From positions 34,210,335 through 34,274,334 of the forward strand of contig NC_088788.1 of NCBI RefSeq assembly GCF_949628265.1: a stretch of DNA of 64,000 bases, in the 5' to 3' direction. The position numbers and the translations under genes are program-made. The stretch comes from Cloeon dipterum. Taxonomy: Eukaryota > Arthropoda > Insecta > Ephemeroptera > Baetidae. Each line of letters begins with the position of its first letter. Within the stretch, counting starts at the first letter, position 1. Under the pieces are notes generated by a model. That model worked only from the letters and a program-made list of their open reading frames with translations. It ran no database searches and was not told the DNA's origin. Positions 13,301 through 25,690 of this stretch are shown piece after piece.

Positions 13301-15806
13301 GCACCCTGTTCAACACACCGCCTTCCACCACCCAATAGACAACTCGCCAGAGTTCTACCCAAGCGCGCAACCGCCGGCTCTGCTCGAGCAGAAGTTTTCT
13401 CAGCCGTTCAAGTCCTACAGCCGCACAAGTGAGTGTCTTTACTGTTTTTTCTAGGAAAGCAAATTCAAACACTTGAAAAAAATGTAACAATCCCGATTAT
13501 TTTCTCTCCAAACTCACCATTGGACAAACAAAATTTCAGTTCTGAATTTGACGACCTTTGATCTCAGTTTCTCAGGTAAAACGCGTGTGGTTTTCAAGAT
13601 TTTCTCTCACGAGTTTGCCAATGCACATTCAGCAAGTGAGCTTTTTGACTGACGTTTTGCCCAATTTTCAGGCCGATACGGTCCCGTGCACGACCAGTAC
13701 GCTGCTGAGGCCTACTCCAGCCAGTACGACAACGGCTCTCAATTCCACACGGTGCCCGGCAGCGAGCACTGGTCTCAGCAGGAGGCGCACTCGCCATTCA
13801 TGATGCACCACCCCCCACCCCTAGGGGTGGAGAACAAGCCGCCGCCTGCGCTCCAGATGATGTCGCAGCACATCACGGCCACACCAGGTACGCCCTTTCT
13901 TTCTAAAACATTGATGTGCTGTTGTTTCGGCCTCTCTGCCAACATAATAACAGGAAAAAACATACGACGTGTTGTGCAAAATTCTGAGAAATGACGATTT
14001 TACAGCAAATTAATTTTCATCTAAACAAAATGATTGAAAGCTTCATATAATAATTTTTTACTGTTAAATTTTTTGAGTAGTTGTCATGGATTGGAGGACA
14101 AAATTGGCAAGAGGTCAAGCAAACTCTACGAAATTTACAACAGAATTCAGTCCTGATATGGTTACAAATATTATTCACCAACAGGAATTTGATATCAAAC
14201 GTGACTTCTGTAAATTTTAGTTTCAAATTGACATTTTGGAGAGTTTTCCCATGACTTGTGTGAATATTCCAGGATGGAAAATATTTTGATTAAGAGAAAT
14301 TCCACTTCAAAACTCGATGAAACACAGAATTTTCGACTTTTTTGTTTTTTGCATTTATTTGCAACTCCAAATCTCAGGTTCTAACCATGAGAATTGCAAA
14401 AATTACCCACCGTTAAACTCGTATCAACCTCCCCTGACCAGCTGAAATTTTTTAGGGGAGCCCTCCCTTCTCCCTCAATCTGCTACACATTTCAACCCCC
14501 AAGTTAAAATAATTATACTTTTGCTTTTAATTTAAATGTAAAGTGTAGCGGTTCCCACCACTCTCTAGTTTGTATAATTCTCGCTCTGATAGATGTCATT
14601 ATTTACTGTATCATAAGCGCTGGTTAGAACCTGAGATTTGGAGTTGGCTATATTTGCAAAAACATAAGACAGTCAAAATAATCATGTTTCTTGATATTTT
14701 AAGTGCAATTCACCGAGAACCAAAGAAAACACCACTCTGGAATTGTCACAAAAGTTCACACATGTCATTTGAAAGCTTCTAAGCCCATTTTAAAAATACC
14801 AAAATCCTGGAATCGTTTTTAAAATTTTAATTAGAAACTAAAATTAGCATTAATAACTAACCTTTGGCCTAGGACCTAGGTGTCAGTTCGATCGTGCTCA
14901 ACTAGAGGAATCCAAAGCACACCTTATTTGTTTAAATCGCTCCAGGAGATGAGATACAAAAATTGTCCCTCTGGAAAACTTGAAAATTTTATAACGCAAT
15001 CTCCTTGTAAAGAATGATTTCTGGTGTGAATTTCGTGGAGTCTGCTTGACCAGTAGCATTTTTTCCCACTCAACTTGATAAAATTTTCAGTTAAATATCT
15101 TCTTGAAACCGAGTCAAAAAAGAAATGCATGCCACTCGCACGCGAGACGCGTGAGTAGATTCGGTAGCAAACCAAGCCTCAATTGCGTGATTTTCTGCAG
15201 GTGCTAACGGACCAGGACCCTGTTTCACTGGCTCAGGACCAATTCAACTGTGGCAATTCCTGCTTGAGCTGTTGACGGACAAAAACTGCCAGGCCTTCAT
15301 TTCGTGGACAGGCGACGGCTGGGAGTTCAAGCTGACCGACCCAGACGAGGTGGCCCGGCGGTGGGGCGTGCGCAAGAACAAACCAAAAATGAACTATGAG
15401 AAGCTGAGCCGTGGCCTCCGCTACTACTATGACAAAAACATCATACACAAGACTGCCGGCAAGCGCTACGTCTACCGATTTGTTTGCGATCTCCAGAACT
15501 TGTTGGGGTGAGTTGTCAACCACGCCGACCTCATGTCTACTCCTAATTATGACAATAAAATGCACTGTAGAAAGATATATTTTTATCAAATATATATTTT
15601 TTATTTATTTTCAAACGTCTCACTACCACAATAGAGATTCGTTCACCTTGCGCTGTTTGTTCACAAATCTAGGATCGCTTGCGTTTTCAAACAGACGATA
15701 TATCGCGTCTTTAAAATGTTTTTCCCATTTTGGTTTTAGGTACACACCAGAAGAGCTTCACCAAATGGTGGATGTCAAACCGTCTGACAAGGATAAAGAC
15801 GACTAA
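1357..15806 (+). CDS. pnt: Pointed/ETS1-like ETS transcription factor (5' end outside window)
   Basis: A sequence-specific transcription factor acting downstream of Ras/MAPK. Coding exons: 1357-1473, 4882-5082, 5423-5698, 11672-11818, 13159-13428, 13672-13887, 15201-15507, 15740-15806 (TAA); an optional exon may lie at 13540-13575. All junctions are GT-AG, phase 1 except the last (phase 2). The first two exons encode the PNT/SAM domain ([25 protein letters not shown]), preceded by PLTPGT, which aligns with the ERK-phosphorylated Thr of ETS1/PntP2. The middle is Pro/Ser/His/Tyr-rich. The ETS domain is in the last two exons ([42 protein letters not shown]) and the protein ends at [11 protein letters not shown], close to the ETS1/2 C-terminus. 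ETS1/2-type rather than another ETS class because PNT is N-terminal, ETS is terminal and the GYTPEELH tail is present. The N-terminal exons before PNT lie off the left edge. Confidence 0.95.
1596..2110 (-). mobile_element. SINE-like repeat, full unit plus partial second unit
   Basis: The unit is shared with 45040-45350 and 50130-50460 (CCGCTGGAAAGGTGCGCAAA, GGCGAGTCGGCGCCGG, TTTTGCCATC). Read on the minus strand it has TAGCTCAACGGG, resembling a pol III A box, and about 40 bp later GGTTTGCGCACC, a weak B-box-like match, suggesting tRNA ancestry. A truncated second unit follows at about 1978-2105. Confidence 0.6.
3140..3162. repeat. GA dinucleotide microsatellite
   Basis: About eleven GA units in a row within a pnt intron. 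Confidence 0.9.
7043..7058. repeat. TG dinucleotide run
   Basis: A short TG run in the large pnt intron. A similar run lies near 7562-7580. Confidence 0.8.
9200..9660 (+). promoter_or_regulatory. CpG-rich putative internal promoter of pnt
   Basis: A GC- and CpG-rich block (many GCGCGC, CGGCGGCGG) set in AT-rich intron, ending just before the candidate alternative first exon. It contains a short CAG run near 9510. A promoter role is inferred from composition and position. No TATA box was identified. Confidence 0.35.
9663..9711 (+). CDS. pnt: Candidate alternative first coding exon of pnt (PNT-less isoform)
   Basis: Inside the large intron, in a CpG-rich stretch (about 9200-9720), an ATG opens 16 codons reading [16 protein letters not shown] plus one base, then a GTAATT donor. 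That is phase 1, the phase needed to splice to the exon at 11672 (giving ...DAGGYGG). The product would skip the PNT domain but keep the ETS domain, as the constitutively active PntP1 isoform does in Drosophila. The isoform logic is known from the family. This particular exon is inferred from phase, frame and base composition only. A competing ATG just upstream (9657) runs into a stop after five codons. Confidence 0.55.
11819..13158 (+). other. pnt intron, no feature seen
   Basis: AT-rich intron with poly-T tracts. No repeat family or coding exon was recognised. Confidence 0.5.
13540..13575 (+). CDS. pnt: Candidate 36-nt micro-exon of pnt
   Basis: Between the exons ending at 13428 and starting at 13672, a TTTCAG acceptor is followed by 36 bases and a GTAAAA donor. 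Both flanking phases are 1, so inclusion would add 12 residues without a stop and without shifting the frame (reading about [12 protein letters not shown]). The downstream exon joins in frame with or without it, so it would be an optional cassette. Supported only by splice signals and frame. Confidence 0.4.
13888..15200 (+). other. pnt intron before the ETS exons, no feature seen
   Basis: AT-rich intron. No repeat family, coding exon or other feature was recognised. Confidence 0.5.
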
Positions 15807-16225
15807 GATACGCGGAAAGTGTGTGTGACAGTGCCTTTGTGTACATAATAATTATTTAAAAAAGCGGAAGCTGCAGAAAAAAAGAATAATATGCTGTCTG
15901 CAATCAGCGAGCCCTTTCTCTGTCTCTCTACAAGATTAAAAACTTTTGTGATCAAGGGACAGCTTTTGTTACAACTTAAATCTTCAATCCAAGAGAAGCA
16001 AACTTTTAAATAGTCCTCGTTGTAAAGAAATCGTATTGAAATCTGCGAGCATATTGAGACGGCGTGCGTGTTGAGCGTTCCAAAATTAATTCTACCTGAC
16101 GATGAACAACAGTTGAGAAGAAGAAAAATCAGTGTGCTGCAGAGCTTGTGAATACAAATGGAATTTGTTAATTTTTTATGTTTTAGTGAGTAACTCTTGA
16201 CGCTCGAATTTTTGGAGTTCGAGAA

Positions 16226-16231
16226 AATAAA
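16226..16231 (+). terminator. Poly(A) signal of pnt
   Basis: An AATAAA about 420 bp after the pnt stop codon, followed within 15 bp by a second AATAAA. The intervening sequence would be the 3' UTR. Confidence 0.6.
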
Positions 16232-16239
16232 TATTTGAA

Positions 16240-19152
16240 TAAAATAACTATGAAAAAAGAACTTGCAATGTGATTTACCTTCCCCCTTTTCTTAAATATG
16301 TTGCTGAACAGAGATCAAGGATTCATGAAAAGTCTTTGTGTTAAATCTAATCTAATCCAACGTGCAATTATTATTCATCGCGCTATTTTAGTCTTCAACC
16401 AGTTAATTACATCAGCATTGAATTTTTTGGTCCTTGTTTGCATGCGACAAAACCTTTATGATTGAGACCTTTAAATGAATTAAATGAGAAGGCTGAAGAA
16501 TGACACTTTTATTTACAAAAATAAATTATTCTATTTGGAATATTTTACGAGTCTAATCCAATCTCAGAAAAATAAACCAATACAACGTAACACTACACTA
16601 TAATATATATTAAGAACCAAAAATAAATCAGTAAAGCTTGTTGAATTTCTTATATTTATAAAGCTGGAGCATTTGGCTAAATCAAGTAAAGTGATAGTTA
16701 AAAATCCACAATCACGGATATCCATCTTAAATTCAGAGATTCCTGCTTCTACAACAATAATATGAAAAATTTCTACGTTTCTATTAGTGAAAAGAGTAAT
16801 AAAGCTCACCAAATCTTCTGCAAAATGTTCCATTTTTCTTTGGTTGTCTATAAAATGAGAAAGAATCCAGCTGTATAAAGCTCCGAAATGTTCGATAGAA
16901 TGGGAATTTTTTCATAGCTATAGAAAATGACAATATTACGATTTTCATAGAAGAAAAATTACAACACAAACCATTTCACAAGGATAATGTGTGATTGCGG
17001 CGATTAATAATTACTCAATAATTATGTGCATAGCAACAAACAACTTGAAAAAAGCACTTAAAAATAAAAACCTATAAATACGATGTGCATAAATATTATT
17101 AATCTACAACCTTACCGGATTTTAACCGTCTCTTTGGAAACCTTTAATAAATATTTTATTGTGAAATCATTACCAACAAATTATATTTTTTATAAACAAA
17201 CATAATGGTTTTATAAGTTGAAATTAGAAATTAAAGGCAGTTTCATTATGTAGTGTATATTTTAGATATAGTTTTGGTCACTCACGGGTTTGACCCAAAT
17301 TCATTTAGCGGAGCAGCTGTATATTTCTTTCGTGATGGATACGTTTCACGTTTGCTCAAAAAGTTTTAACCATGCATTTCTTCTTTTTGTCCTTTTTTGG
17401 CCTATTAATCAAAGTATTTTCTTTTTGAACCTTTCTTGCTCTGTGGCTTGAAATATAAATTTTTCATGCGTTAATCTGGCGGTCATGCTTTCTTTGTCTC
17501 TCTCCCCTCTCGTAGCTGGGTTATTGTGCTTTCTTCCTGGGTGGTCGCGTCCCTTAAAACATTTTCCCACACCCTTTTCTGATTTTTCCCAGTTGTAATT
17601 TATTTACACTGGGCTGGTAACCTCTGGAATAACAAAATGAAACTAAATATGACATTTCATCTGTTGCTATAATCGTTTCAGTTGGTTTTATTTGAGCTGT
17701 GTAGAAGGCACCGCTATAATTGATAAGTTTAGCCAAAATCGCCGAGTGTGTGTACATTTTACATACAAAATGATACACGTCATTATTTTGTTGAAAAAAC
17801 CTAGTTGCGGGGTGTTTCCACGATTCGCGAGTTTGACAATATGCTATTTCTGGAGAAACGAGCCTCTCAAAACGTTAAAAAATGAGAATATCTCGAGTTC
17901 TATAATGCTAGAACATTGAACGTAGTGATGAAATATGCCCATTTCACAACTTTTAAACTCAAATCATTTTAGCTTTGAGTAATATTTTAGTTCATTTTTT
18001 AACGTTCCATAGGAATAATTAGCTTTTGATGAAATGGACACGTAAACTATTCAAACAGACGAGAGGTAATTAATTTTAATTTTTGTAATTTTCCGTTGAA
18101 AATTACGCAACACATTTTCTTAAGTTGGTCAAAATTTTAAATCCAGTTCAGGAAAACGTGGAAGCAGCCAAAAAGAAAAACGCGCATTATTATAATTTAA
18201 TAAGACGTTATAATTTTTAATAACGCAAAAAGAGTAATTTTTATTTGTTTACAAAGTTTGGGACGAAATGTTGCCCCTAATGTGTGTAACATATAATAAT
18301 ATGCTTCGAAAAGTTCAAGACTATGAAATATTTATTTTGTGACATGCGGAGGCTCAGAGGTGGAAAACTCGGTATTTTTTAGCTTCGGTGAACATTAAGA
18401 AAAAATAAAAAATGCACGATTTTTGCCGGTACACCCCTGAGGTAAGAAAAGACCATTAGACAGGTAGAAAATTAAGCCCTCGAGGGATCGATATAATTAA
18501 ATTTACCTGTGCTTAGCCACTTTAACGACGCCTGAAAAGCTCTGTGTATGGATACGAACTGCACACCGTTTAAACGACCAAGTCAAGATAGAGCTTTCAG
18601 AATATTGTGCAATTCGACCCTTTGGAAATAATCAAGGCACTCAGGATACAGGACACGCTCAATTAATCTAGTTCCTGAGCACCCTTAGGTCGACGCATAC
18701 GCACCGGACTTTTAATTCGGTAATTAAAAAATTCAGGCTGTTAAAAATACAATTATTGATAAGAAAAAGATGTAATTTATTTGGGCAGTAAAAGAATTGA
18801 TTGAGAGGAACCTTCCATAGGCAAATAGAGGTGGCATTGCAATAGCTATCGTGAGAGGAGTGAAAGTTAATGAGCTCAAAAGCAATACGGCCTCTTCTTC
18901 CCTGCTCTTCTTCGAGCGAAAACACAAAAGAATAGGAGCCTGGCGGAAAAGACGAGGGAATTACGCCGCAAACCGCGCCGTCGATTTATCGCCAGCCGGC
19001 CCACCTTTTAATTGCTCCGAGACTGGTTCTCCAAGTCCAAGGAACAAAACGAAGAGCGCGTGATGTGTGCAGCAGCAGCAGCAGCATTGCCAGTACATTC
19101 AGTCGGCTTTCGACAGCGCAGCAGAAGAATGCACTGACTGCTGAGGAAAGAG
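16240..19152. other. Spacer between pnt and the MFS gene
   Basis: AT-rich, with no supported gene. The last 200-300 bp become more GC-rich and probably contain the promoter and 5' UTR of the MFS gene. The short open frames in it show no family motif. Confidence 0.5.
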
Positions 19153-22100
19153 ATGAACTCAGCCACATTGAGAAATGTCGCGATCATCTCCACGATCATT
19201 TTCTTCTTTTCGGTTGGCGTCGAATACGGTATTCTCAAAAAAATTCTTTTCTCCTTTTTAATAAGCAGTTTTTTACCTCTCATATCAGGCGCCTTCCTTC
19301 CTAACGTGATTGAGCATTTCCACAACATTGGAATCCAAAACGAAGCCCTACTTGGCATCGTTTTAGCATGTGAGTTTCAACGTGCTCTTAATTTTTGTCA
19401 AAATATTTTATGAAATATGATAGGGTAGTTATATATATGATTAAAAATAAATCATGTTGTTTGTTTAGTAAACTTTTAATCACAGCAATTACAATGAATA
19501 TCTGATTACAGGCTACTGGTTCGGCTGTTGCATTTCGAGCAATGTTTTGCTCTTGTTGATCGACACCAATTATCCGTTGCGACCGCTGCTGTTGGTGTGC
19601 TGCGTGCTTTACATTGCCAGCGGGCTCCTATACCTGTTTGCGCCTTCCCTCTGGGCGGTCGTCTTCAGCAAATTTTTTGCAGGTTTCTCACACTATTCAA
19701 ATTAAATTATTTATTTTTATTCTTTAAACGGGGACACATGGAGCAAAAAAATAACAACCAATTTTTTTCGTCACCTTTTTTAGTTAATTTATTAGAGAGA
19801 GATCAATGTTCACCACTCATATTTGCTTGAGACAGAGTTAATTTTGTCTTATCACAGTGTCTAGGAATTGGTAAGACTTAACTGGTTTATTCACGTCCTT
19901 TATTTACTAATCAAATAGTGTAACCCGTGACAAACGAGTAGTCTCGTGAACAAAAAAATGGTTCCCGATTTTAGTTGAACACAGTGGCGGTGTTGAAATA
20001 CTCTGGTTCGATTTCAGAGGCCTTAGTCATGAATTTTTAAATGCGTCAGCCTCTACCAGTGAAACATTTTTAGATATTTTTTAATTCCTCTACTCTAATA
20101 CAAAATGAGTAGTGTATAATATGCAACCTGTGCAGCGCCCAAGTTACGAAATTGCCTGCATTGAACATGTGTGTAGCTATACATAATGTGCCAAAAAATA
20201 TCCCAAATTTTTGTGAGTTAGCCAACTTCTTAAGTCAAAAGTGGTTAATTTTGATAGATATCTCTTTCCTATAAAATCTCCACGTTTTATTTTATATTAT
20301 TAAAACGTGGTGATAAATAATAATATAATTTTATATTTAACATGGTTTGAACGATTTATTTTAATTTATGAATATTTTTTCAAGGTTTGGGCGCTGGTTC
20401 GGTGCTCGCCATAGAAAAAGACCTTTCCGCCAGTACTAGCGCTGAGGAATTCGCCGCGCTGAGGCTGCGTCTGCACGTCAGCTTGGCCTGTGGCTGGCTG
20501 CTGTCGCCCATCTTCAGCGTGCTTGGCTTATTGGTTTCGCCGTCTTTGGCGTCCAGTGAGGTGGTCTCGAGTTCATTCTTCGTGCTCTGTGCCATTCTTA
20601 CTGTGCTCGGCTTCACGCACCTCGCGCGCAATCTGCGTCTCTGCCGCCTCAGGGACACCCTGGCGCTCGCGTATCAAAAGAGATCGTCGATGAACAAGAG
20701 CTACGGTGCTTTCAGTGTCAGCTATGGTACAAAATTTAATTTTTTATATTACTGATGTTCGGAGTGACATTTTTTTAATTTTGAAAGAAAAATAAAAATA
20801 AATGCGGCAGGTTAGAGTTATGTTTTAAATATATTTCAGATTCCCCTGATTTGGGAGAGGAAAGGTTTGATCAAACGTCTGAAAGTTGCTCCCTGATAAT
20901 TGCCAAGGACTTCTCGACGCCGCTCAAGATCAGTGACGATGTCAGTTCGCAAAACAAGCTCAATCGACAAAAGTCGGAGAAGCATGGCAGCCGAGACCCC
21001 ATGCTGACCAACTCGGACGAAATTCTCGAAACTGCCGAGTTCTTCATGGGCCCCCAAGCGCGGATGCCGCAGGAAATAATGCCCCCTGACGTCACCCACA
21101 ATTGCACAGACTTTTCGTCCACTCCGCCCTCCCCTAGCGAGCCACCGTTCGACGCGACTTGCTACCCCTCGTCAGCTCTCAATTTTAGCAGAAGTACATA
21201 TATATATATATATATAATATTATAACTAAATTTTCATAAACTTCTGCTTATTTTTGTAGGTGCGACTGCTGTGTGTCAGAAATATCGCACTAATTGGTTG
21301 TGCCCCCAGTTCCTGTCCGCGTTTCTCTTTGGCAGCTTGCAAGTGAGCAATAATTTGAGGCCTGTTCAGGGATTTTATTATTTCATTAAAATTCGCAGGC
21401 CATGCTGACCCCTCTGACTGAATATTACTTCCTATTTAGCACAATGGAAAACTCTGCAGCTCAAATTCTGGTTTCCATGTTCGGTTTGCTGCCATTGCTG
21501 GTCTTCTCAAACAACTCAAATTATCTGAGAATTCTCGTTGCGGTGGGCTGCTTCCTGGGTGTGATATCAACCACAGGACTCGTAGTCATAGGCCCTGGTA
21601 AGCCACACGCGAAAAATAATAACAAAGTTCAGTCTCGATACAGAACAACAAATTTCATCTACACAATTAACACTTCATTTAATAAATACAATACTGAATA
21701 ATTAAGGCAATAAAAATTGGCAAAATTAAACTTTCATGTCGCCCATCTTTAATAAACTTTTAAATTATGTGAAACTGTAAAATTAAATAGAATGAAAAAC
21801 AGCAAATGAAGAATTCCAGACTTTCCCACATTTGCGGGTTTTACGGGCACTTGAATTTTGATTTTTCTCCTATTCAATTTGGTCGTCGAACAATATTTTG
21901 GACACCGTTCAACTCGGCTTGTGAAGTGGAACAACTTTTCTGTTGTCTTCAAAGTGGCGCAGGTCAAATAAAACCAAATTTTCAAAATGGAACTCGATGT
22001 TGATTTTTTTTAATTTTAAGACTGCCATATTGCAAAGCGCAATAATTAAGTTGGTCAGGTCACAATCGTTCTTCACACCACTGCACCTTTGCTAGATTAA

Positions 22101-22550
22101 TTTTGTTAATAGTTTCTCTTATCCTACATTAAAATATTTTAATTATTTTTAAATTTTGGCCATATATTATTTTGGAAAAATGTCTTATTCCATCTTAAAA
22201 AATTCGGTAACGACCAGATTATTCCCTTGCAAATATTATTTATTTTAATATTCTTTAATAACTGTATGGATTTATCTCTTAATTTACTTTCAGGCTCAAA
22301 GGACAACATGGCCCTATTTTCCAGTTTCTTGCTAGGAATGGCAGTGTCCTGCGGCACGCTTTTCGCCCTCTCAGGGCCCAAACTGAAGGAGGAGTGCCAC
22401 CTGAGCGACAGAGAACTGAAATGGCTTTGGTGCGCGGGACTGGTGCTTGGTCCCCTGTGGACGAGCAGCACAGTCGGCCAGCCCAAGGTTATGCACTACG
22501 GACACTTGACGGTTTTGCTTTTCGGTCTGCTGAACTGCTTATTCATCTAG
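19153..22550 (+). CDS. Divergent major facilitator transporter, MFSD8/CLN7-like
   Basis: Predicted polytopic membrane protein of 540 aa; the known family acts at the lysosome/endosome membrane. Exons: 19153-19369, 19512-19682, 20385-20726, 20840-21193, 21260-21342, 21399-21597, 22294-22550 (TAG), all GT-AG and phase-consistent. The N-terminal hydrophobic segments begin after MNSATLRNVA. The third exon opens with GLGAGSVLAI followed by SASTSAEE, parallel to the CLN7 motif GIGAGNVAVVRSY...ATS.ER. The later segment QAMLTPLTEYY parallels the TM7 region ETIITPLTMD of CLN7. A roughly 120-residue hydrophilic loop, rich in Ser/Asp/Glu/Pro, separates the two halves. The basic residue of the CLN7 GxGAG helix is replaced by Glu-Lys, so this is a distant paralogue rather than a clear orthologue. 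The start was chosen because the upstream frame offers no better ATG and the helix begins directly after it. Confidence 0.75.
21197..21217. repeat. TA microsatellite at a splice donor
   Basis: A TA run immediately after the donor at 21194 in the MFS gene. Confidence 0.8.
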
Positions 22551-22895
22551 TGAGAATTTCGAAATGGCCAAACACGGTTGTTGTGTTTAATTAAATTTTA
22601 ATTGTATTATATAAAAAACATAATTTATAGAAATTCCTCCTGTCTTTAATTTTACTTCTTCCGGCGCAATCGAGGTTGCAAGAACCAAGTCCAGAGCTCA
22701 CCGCCAGTTGATTTCGTAACAGATTCGAGGACTAACCACCGAGGCGGGCTCTGGGCCGGTTCGCCTCGCATAAAGAGCAGGAATCAACAACATTAACAAG
22801 CATAATAATCGTAACCAAGAAGCTTTAAAATTGGACAGTAGTTAGCAGTAGTAATACAGTAGAAATCAGTTAATGTGATTCTCATGTGTGTCGTC

Positions 22896-22909
22896 GCACA
22901 CACACACAC
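22896..22909. repeat. CA dinucleotide run
   Basis: A short CA microsatellite in the spacer after the MFS gene. Confidence 0.8.
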
Positions 22910-24210
22910 GCGTTTCTCTTATCAAATTGGAAGAGATCATCAGCATCAAATTTACACACATGCTTTTCGGGAATGTGAAGAGAGCGATTAAATATAATGA
23001 CAAAATCAGAAATTGACAACACTTGAGACGGGTTTCGAGTGGTTGGTTGGCTACAGACAAAGACTAGATGTTTGCTGAAAACGATGTAGCACAGGGTTTG
23101 GGAGGGGGTTTGCTCGACAAGGCAAGAGCAGCACACAAGTTTGCTGGAAATTGATTGCTGATGACACCAGGTAATTTATTTCAATTTGTGCAGTAACTTA
23201 TTACAAAACGTCGTTAATTCAGTAGAAAATCAGTTAAAGAAAAACAAACAGTGATAGTTGCGGTATGTAGTGTATAAATTTTAGTATCTCTGGAGATTCC
23301 ATTCTCAACATGGTTATCTCGCGGGAACAGGTAGGGAAAATCATGTGTTCGCTTCTAACTGTTTCACGCGGTCACAAATGAACAAAATGACTCTCTTCCC
23401 TTCATTATGGTCTAACTCACTCGCCACTCTTTCTTCACACTCGCATTCAAAATTCCTGTACACCAAACATCCTCTTTTTTTTAAAACACTCGATTTTTTG
23501 TCGCATTAAATTTTAATTCCCTAACTCCCTCTAGTATTTTTGTTTTCTCGTTTTTTGCAGTAATAATTGAATGGCTCGCATTGTCTGCTGAAATCTTGCT
23601 ACAGATTACAGTAGTGGAAGTTTGCCTCTTTTTTTCTCGTTAAAACTCGATTTCTATGTAGGTCTTCATTCTTCATATTGCACACACTTTCGAGCCCAAT
23701 GTTTGTAAGAGGTAGTGGCTTTTGAATATATTAGCAAAAAGTATATCCAGGCTCCACTACGCAAACTCAACAACTCACAAGCAAATATTGCGTTTTTTAT
23801 ATACTTCTCCGTCTAGGATTCTACATGATCACAGGGAGATTAATTACAGTATTCACAAAAACAATGCTTGAACAACCTGATTGCTAAGCCCCGCCCAATT
23901 ATGCGTGTTGCCAATGTATAGACTTGACCGCGGCCCTTGTTCGGAGCCGAAGTGATTCATTTTCCTTTCTTACCTAGACTTTGACACAATGAAGACAGAA
24001 TTCGGATCATTCATAGAGTTCGTATTTTTTTCTAGTGGTGTGTGCTTGATTGAGGAGGGGCAAGGGACTCAGGCACTGAAGCTTGAGCCATTTTTTCTGC
24101 AGTTATTGAATGCTATCATTATTCCCGCCTGATGAAGGTCCGGCCCCTGAAACAAGAGGGAAAGAGTCAATGTGTGGCCACCTTAGTCGGAATTGGGAAA
24201 ATTGGATTCT

Positions 24211-24489
24211 AATTAGAGGTCTCAGCCAGCCGCGCTGCACCGCGCCAGCCGGCAATATTTGGGTCATGTGGGCAGCCGCCGTGAATCTGATTTAGCTGCG
24301 CCAGCCGCCAGAAAAAAGGGTGAGAATAAAAAAAAATGTCTTGCGGGTCTTCGAGCTGTTAAGCACTATCAAACTTCACGTTTAAAACATTGTCAGCCGC
24401 GCCAGCCGCCGGTGAAATGGCCAGCCGCCACCAGGCTAAGCCGGCCCCAACAGCCGCCGCCTCAAATTTCGCGGCTGAGACCTCTAATT
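24211..24489. mobile_element. MITE with 17-bp perfect terminal inverted repeats (GGTCTCAGCC family)
   Basis: The left end AATTAGAGGTCTCAGCC (24211-24227) is the exact reverse complement of the right end (24473-24489). The interior is rich in CAGCCGCC motifs. AATT on both sides may be part of the target duplication. There is no coding capacity, so it is non-autonomous. Confidence 0.8.
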
Positions 24490-24729
24490 CTTAACTGAAG
24501 AGTGAAATTTTACATACAACAAGTTAAAAAGTTCTACAATGCGTGTCACACAACAAGTCAATCGCACAATTGAAATCTTTTCTAAATGAATTTTATTTTA
24601 AATGGACAATTTTATCATATATCTAGAGTACGAGGATCACAGATTTGCTACAAAAAAAGAGACAGACTATTTTGAAACACTTATTGACTTGGTTTAGATT
24701 AAGTTCTTGAGACGATTTGGAGCTAAAGG

Positions 24730-24868
24730 AATCAGCCAAACTGTGCCGCCAGCCACGACAGCCGCTGATCAAAAATTGGCCCCCAAATTCCACTTTTCAT
24801 TATAATCAATCACCGGTAGAAAAAAAGAGACTGAAGCCGCCGCCTAAAATTAAGCGGCTGAGACCTCA
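24730..24868. mobile_element. Partial copy of the GGTCTCAGCC-type MITE
   Basis: It carries the right-end signature GCGGCTGAGACCTC and the CAGCCGCCGCCTAAAATT subterminal sequence. The left end is degraded. Confidence 0.6.
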
Positions 24869-25090
24869 ATTAAAACTTTTTTACTCGCATTTCAGAGCCA
24901 TTTCTTAAACAACAAAATCACGTCTATAGAGGTTAATTCAAAACTTTTTAGGTTTTTGCTTGAATAGGAGCTTGAAGATCAAAACCGGGTGATTCCCTTG
25001 AGGAAATCTCATGAAAAAATTAGTTCTGTTGCAAAACTATAATAATCTCTGGTTAACTTGAATTCATAGCCCCAGAAGAGCAACCAAATC

Positions 25091-25236
25091 TAGATGTCTC
25101 AGCTAGCTAATTATAGGTAATGTGGTCAGCAACCAGCCACCGTGACTCTGGCTAATTAAGCAGCGCCAACCACCAGTCAAAATACAGCCATGCCGGTTCA
25201 GCCAGCCGCCGCCTCAAAATTGTGCGGCTGAGATCT
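25091..25236. mobile_element. Short copy of the GGTCTCAGCC-type MITE
   Basis: Left end GTCTCAGC and right end GCGGCTGAGATC form a degraded inverted pair around a CAGCCGCC-rich core. Confidence 0.6.
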
Positions 25237-25549
25237 GCTTATATTGATTTAACTCTATATATTTAACTCTTTCTGGAGAAATAGAGAAAAACACAAATCA
25301 TGTTAGACTAAAATGAGAAGATTGTGATTAAGCTCTTCTGATTTTAGTGTGACTCATATTGAAAACTTAAGAGTTAGTTACCTTTCTAATCTACTAAGAT
25401 TTAAAAAATTGGACTATCTGATAACGTTGTTTTTTGGGTGCGGTTCTTTAAATTGAAATAATAACATGTGTATTTTGGAGGTCTTGCATGCGACTGAAGT
25501 GGTTATTGGTGGTTTTGGATAAAAAAAAGGGGGGGGCTATATGGACAGA

Positions 25550-25690
25550 TTTAAGTGTAGCTGTACTTTCCAGCGGCTTTAGGGACAAATGTATAGCGTT
25601 TCATTGAAAGACCTAGTTGCGGGGAGGCAAAAAGACTGCTCTCTGGTACCATGTTAACTGCTGGGCACTGTTATTGGGCTCATTGCCCAC
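25550..25690 (+). mobile_element. SINE-like repeat, partial copy
   Basis: It matches the block 'ctttccagcggctttagggacaaatgt ... gcggggaggc' shared in opposite orientation with 1596-1895, 45040-45350 and 50130-50460. It ends in the shared motif TTATTGGGCTCATTGCCC. Confidence 0.55.

Noticed and set aside
23610-23640. Terminal Arpc2 exon reading SGK on the minus strand
   Set aside because: The sequence upstream is purine-rich with no pyrimidine tract, so it is not a credible acceptor.
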